Shown here in pieces: positions 6,285 to 7,984 of a DNA stretch of 7,984 bases (position 1 is the first letter of the stretch; the number at the start of each line of letters is the position of its first letter). Below the pieces are notes generated by a model. The model was not told the DNA's origin. It did not search any database and was given only the letters and a program-made list of their open reading frames with translations. The position numbers and the translations under genes are program-made. Source of the stretch: JAICLL01 sp035252155 (GTDB lineage: Bacteria; Planctomycetota; Planctomycetia; Pirellulales; JAICIG01); NCBI GenBank assembly GCA_035252155.1, contig DATFDL010000091.1, positions 1 to 7,984 on the forward strand, in the 5' to 3' direction.

Positions 6285-6290
6285 TATAAT
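6285..6290 (+). promoter_or_regulatory. -10 box upstream of the PIN-nuclease gene pair
   Basis: A perfect TATAAT in GTCGTATAATTAG, with a likely start near 6297 and a leader of about 25 nt before the ATG at 6322. No clear -35 box is found at 16-18 nt. This is the third plus-strand unit in the window with this arrangement. Confidence 0.45.
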
Positions 6291-6321
6291 TAGTTCAGAA
6301 CGCCCATTCGGAGAAGCACAC

Positions 6322-6981
6322 ATGCCTGCTGAGGATCTATTTCTCCCACTACGCGACTGGCGCCGTTCGCTGTACCGCGGCGATCCGGCGGCGGTCGACC
6401 GGTTTCTGGATGCGATCGACGCGACGCTGCCAACCGATTGGGTTCGCGACCTTGCTTACGAGCAGACCCGCCCGCGACGCGATCGTATCCGCTGCTACCG
6501 ATTCGATCGAGCGGCGGATGCGGCGGTGCGGGTCTGGCTTGAGCGGGTGACTGCAACCCGCGTGCGCGGCGGTCCAGTGCAGGTGCTCCGCCATCCACCG
6601 TCGGGCGATGCGGTACGCATCGCGCGATTGGTCGCCGAGTTCGACGATGGTTGCGTCTTCTCCGCCGCTAACATGGCGGGCGTTCGCCGCACACGGCCAG
6701 GCTTCGGCCCGCGGAGCGCCGTCTCCTCTGCCGCGGAGACGCTGCTCACTCAGTTCGCAGACACGCTCGATGGCCAATGGCCCTTGCCAGGCAAGACACG
6801 AGAACTGTGGGAGGACCTTATCTCCGGCTGTTTGGCTGAGCATATCGCCATCGACCGCACGGAGCTGGAAAAATGGCTAGCTGACAGCGGTTGGGAACGG
6901 GCGGTTGTTCCACAGATTGCCGACCAGTTTTTCGCGGACTCCCGCTTGCTGGCCAAGCGGCTGCCGGTTACGGCCCCATGA
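6322..6981 (+). CDS. Uncharacterised protein, partner gene of the PIN-like nuclease
   Basis: A 219-aa protein that I cannot place in a family. It is soluble, without signal peptide or membrane segments. The N-terminal third is rich in Arg and Asp (DWRRSLYRGDPAAVDRFLDAIDATL, RPRRDRIRCYRFDRAAD). A middle part with alternating strands follows (VQVLRHPPSGDAVRIARLVAEFDDGCVFSAANMAG, 86-120), then helices (SSAAETLLTQFADTL, 135-149; TRELWEDLISGCLAEHIAIDRTELEKWLADSGWE, 159-192). No helix-turn-helix, Walker or nuclease motif is seen. The ATG has GGAG (6310-6313) 8 nt upstream. The stop overlaps the start of the PIN-like gene by 4 nt (ATGA), so the two are translationally coupled, with this gene first. 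It could be an antitoxin-like or targeting subunit for the nuclease, but at 219 aa it is much larger than usual VapB-type antitoxins. Confidence 0.75.
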   Translation: MPAEDLFLPLRDWRRSLYRGDPAAVDRFLDAIDATLPTDWVRDLAYEQTRPRRDRIRCYRFDRAADAAVRVWLERVTATRVRGGPVQVLRHPPSGDAVRIARLVAEFDDGCVFSAANMAGVRRTRPGFGPRSAVSSAAETLLTQFADTLDGQWPLPGKTRELWEDLISGCLAEHIAIDRTELEKWLADSGWERAVVPQIADQFFADSRLLAKRLPVTAP

Positions 6982-7676
6982 CCACGCTCGCTCAGGCCGT
7001 GGCAGACCTGACTGCGGCGCCTCGACCGGTCCTTTTTCTGGACACCTGCACCTTGCTCGACATTGTGCGAGCTCCTTTGCGCGACTTAGTCGCGGAGGTC
7101 AACGCGTGCGTCAATCTCCAGGGGCGGGCGGCTGCCGGAACGCTTCAGCTTTATGTTCAAGACATCGTGCGCGGCGAATGGGCCGAGAACCTGCCGGCCG
7201 CGCAGCGCGACGGCGACGCTGGCGTCCGCGCATTCACCGCCACCTGGCAGATCGGAGCGGATCTCGGCCAACCAGCGCCACCCCTTCCAGTAGTCCCGCC
7301 CGGAAACCTGATCGACGAGCTTAAGCAGTTATCACACGATCTATTGGCCGCGGCCGGCACGCTCGATCGCGATTACGACGCCATGTCTTGGGCAATCGAG
7401 CGAGTGGCGACGAAAAGGAAGCCGTCGTCGGGAAAAGGGATGGTTAAAGATTGTCACATTCTCGGCCACGCGCTCCGGCTGAGCTCCATGCTTGGCGCCG
7501 CTGGATTTCCTAATTCGCGCGTATTCGTCAGTTCGAACCGATCGGACTTTGCTGACCCGAACGCGGCCGTGTTCCACCCGGATATTGCCGCTGACGCAGC
7601 CGCCGCCGGTCTGCGGTATGCCGTGTCGCTGGAGGCAGCCATCGCCGACCTGCGCGCGATGGGCGAGATTCCCTGA
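6978..7676 (+). CDS. PIN-like domain protein, putative ribonuclease
   Basis: A 232-aa protein with the four-acid pattern of PIN-domain metal-dependent ribonucleases. First acid: Asp22 in VLFLDTCTLLDIVR (18-31). Second: Glu67 in QDIVRGEWAEN (61-71). Third: Asp158 in GMVKDCHILGHAL (154-166). Fourth: Asp190 in VFVSSNRSDFADP (182-194), where N187/D190 match the usual TxNxxDF end. The order and local contexts fit PIN, although the protein is longer than VapC toxins (about 130 aa). The extra length lies mainly between the second and third acids (about 75-150), as in larger PIN-like families. The ATG at 6978 overlaps the preceding stop (ATGA). An in-frame start at 6891 would run into the upstream gene and was rejected. 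Likely cytoplasmic. RNA cleavage is inferred from the fold; the target is unknown. Confidence 0.76.
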   Translation: MTTLAQAVADLTAAPRPVLFLDTCTLLDIVRAPLRDLVAEVNACVNLQGRAAAGTLQLYVQDIVRGEWAENLPAAQRDGDAGVRAFTATWQIGADLGQPAPPLPVVPPGNLIDELKQLSHDLLAAAGTLDRDYDAMSWAIERVATKRKPSSGKGMVKDCHILGHALRLSSMLGAAGFPNSRVFVSSNRSDFADPNAAVFHPDIAADAAAAGLRYAVSLEAAIADLRAMGEIP

Positions 7677-7984
7677 CCATCAGCCCGCGCGAACTCGTTC
7701 CCAGGTTTCCCTCATCTGACAAGGTTTCCCACGTGAAAACCCACCAAGCCAGTTTTTGGAAATAATGCGGGGAGAGGGCCGAAAAATAGGCCGGCGGTCG
7801 GAAGCTGGGAGCCAGAGGCCGCAGAATGACAGGCAGGGAATGCGCTTGCGTCAACGATGGTTGATGTTTCATGATCGCGCCCCAAACCTTTGTTATGGAA
7901 TATCTTGCGGCACAGGAAGCAACAGCTAGGGTGTCTGTTTTTCGCAAGCAAACGGAATGAATTCCGTTCTACGTGCGGGAGGCC
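7677..7984. other. Non-coding stretch at the right edge
   Basis: These 308 bp have no convincing gene. They hold a 9-nt direct repeat, AGGTTTCCC, at 7703-7711 and 7722-7730; a purine-rich stretch around 7766-7850 with AATGACAGGCAGGGAATG (7826-7843), similar to extragenic repeats I recall from Pirellulales; and a short palindrome near the end. A minus-strand frame across 7528-7947 has no domain character and overlaps the PIN-like gene. No T-rich terminator follows the PIN-like gene. Confidence 0.5.
7951..7968. repeat. Short palindrome AACGGAAT-GA-ATTCCGTT
   Basis: Perfect 8-bp arms around a GA centre. It may be part of a longer extragenic repeat cut by the window edge, or a dimeric regulator site for a gene just outside. 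It is too short to assign. Confidence 0.45.

Noticed and set aside
7528..7947. Minus-strand frame of 139 codons at the right edge
   Set aside because: Half of it overlaps the PIN-like gene, it has no domain or ribosome site, and the rest falls in repeat-like sequence.

Overview
The window is GC-rich, densely coded bacterial DNA. It most likely comes from a planctomycete, probably of the Pirellulales type. The clues are a lone secreted sulfatase, a single-domain STAS protein, a long SerA with ASB and ACT domains, and intergenic inverted repeats of a kind I recall from that group. This assignment is inference; there is no rRNA or tRNA here to confirm it.

Layout. The left third (1-3450) is ordinary chromosomal material. 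A thiol peroxidase gene (tpx, minus strand, last few codons cut off by the window edge) is divergent from a STAS-domain gene (plus). Next comes about 280 bp of structured repeat: two tandem GC hairpins, then a 219-bp nested inverted repeat whose far end contains the stop codon of a small BON-domain gene (minus). Then comes serA (minus, 542 aa), which encodes phosphoglycerate dehydrogenase.

The middle (3573-4620) looks like an accessory island. A 163-aa HExxH metallopeptidase resembling the ImmA/IrrE fold is translationally coupled (ATGA overlap) to a 72-aa charged protein, both on the minus strand. An AT-rich promoter patch near 4332-4340 separates them from a short plus-strand reading frame. 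That frame looks like the surviving C-terminal part of a larger protein, or a small gene.

The right part holds a secreted iduronate-2-sulfatase-like sulfatase (4738-6168) with an intact formylglycine motif. It is followed by a second ATGA-coupled pair on the plus strand: a 219-aa protein I do not recognise and a 232-aa PIN-like nuclease. The last 308 bp have no convincing gene and contain a short direct repeat and a palindrome.

How the genes relate. No single pathway links the window. The two coupled pairs are the most interesting content: each joins an enzyme-like domain common in toxin-antitoxin, stress or defence modules (PIN nuclease; HExxH peptidase) to an uncharacterised partner. The three plus-strand units on the right each have a TATAAT -10 box but no clear -35 box.
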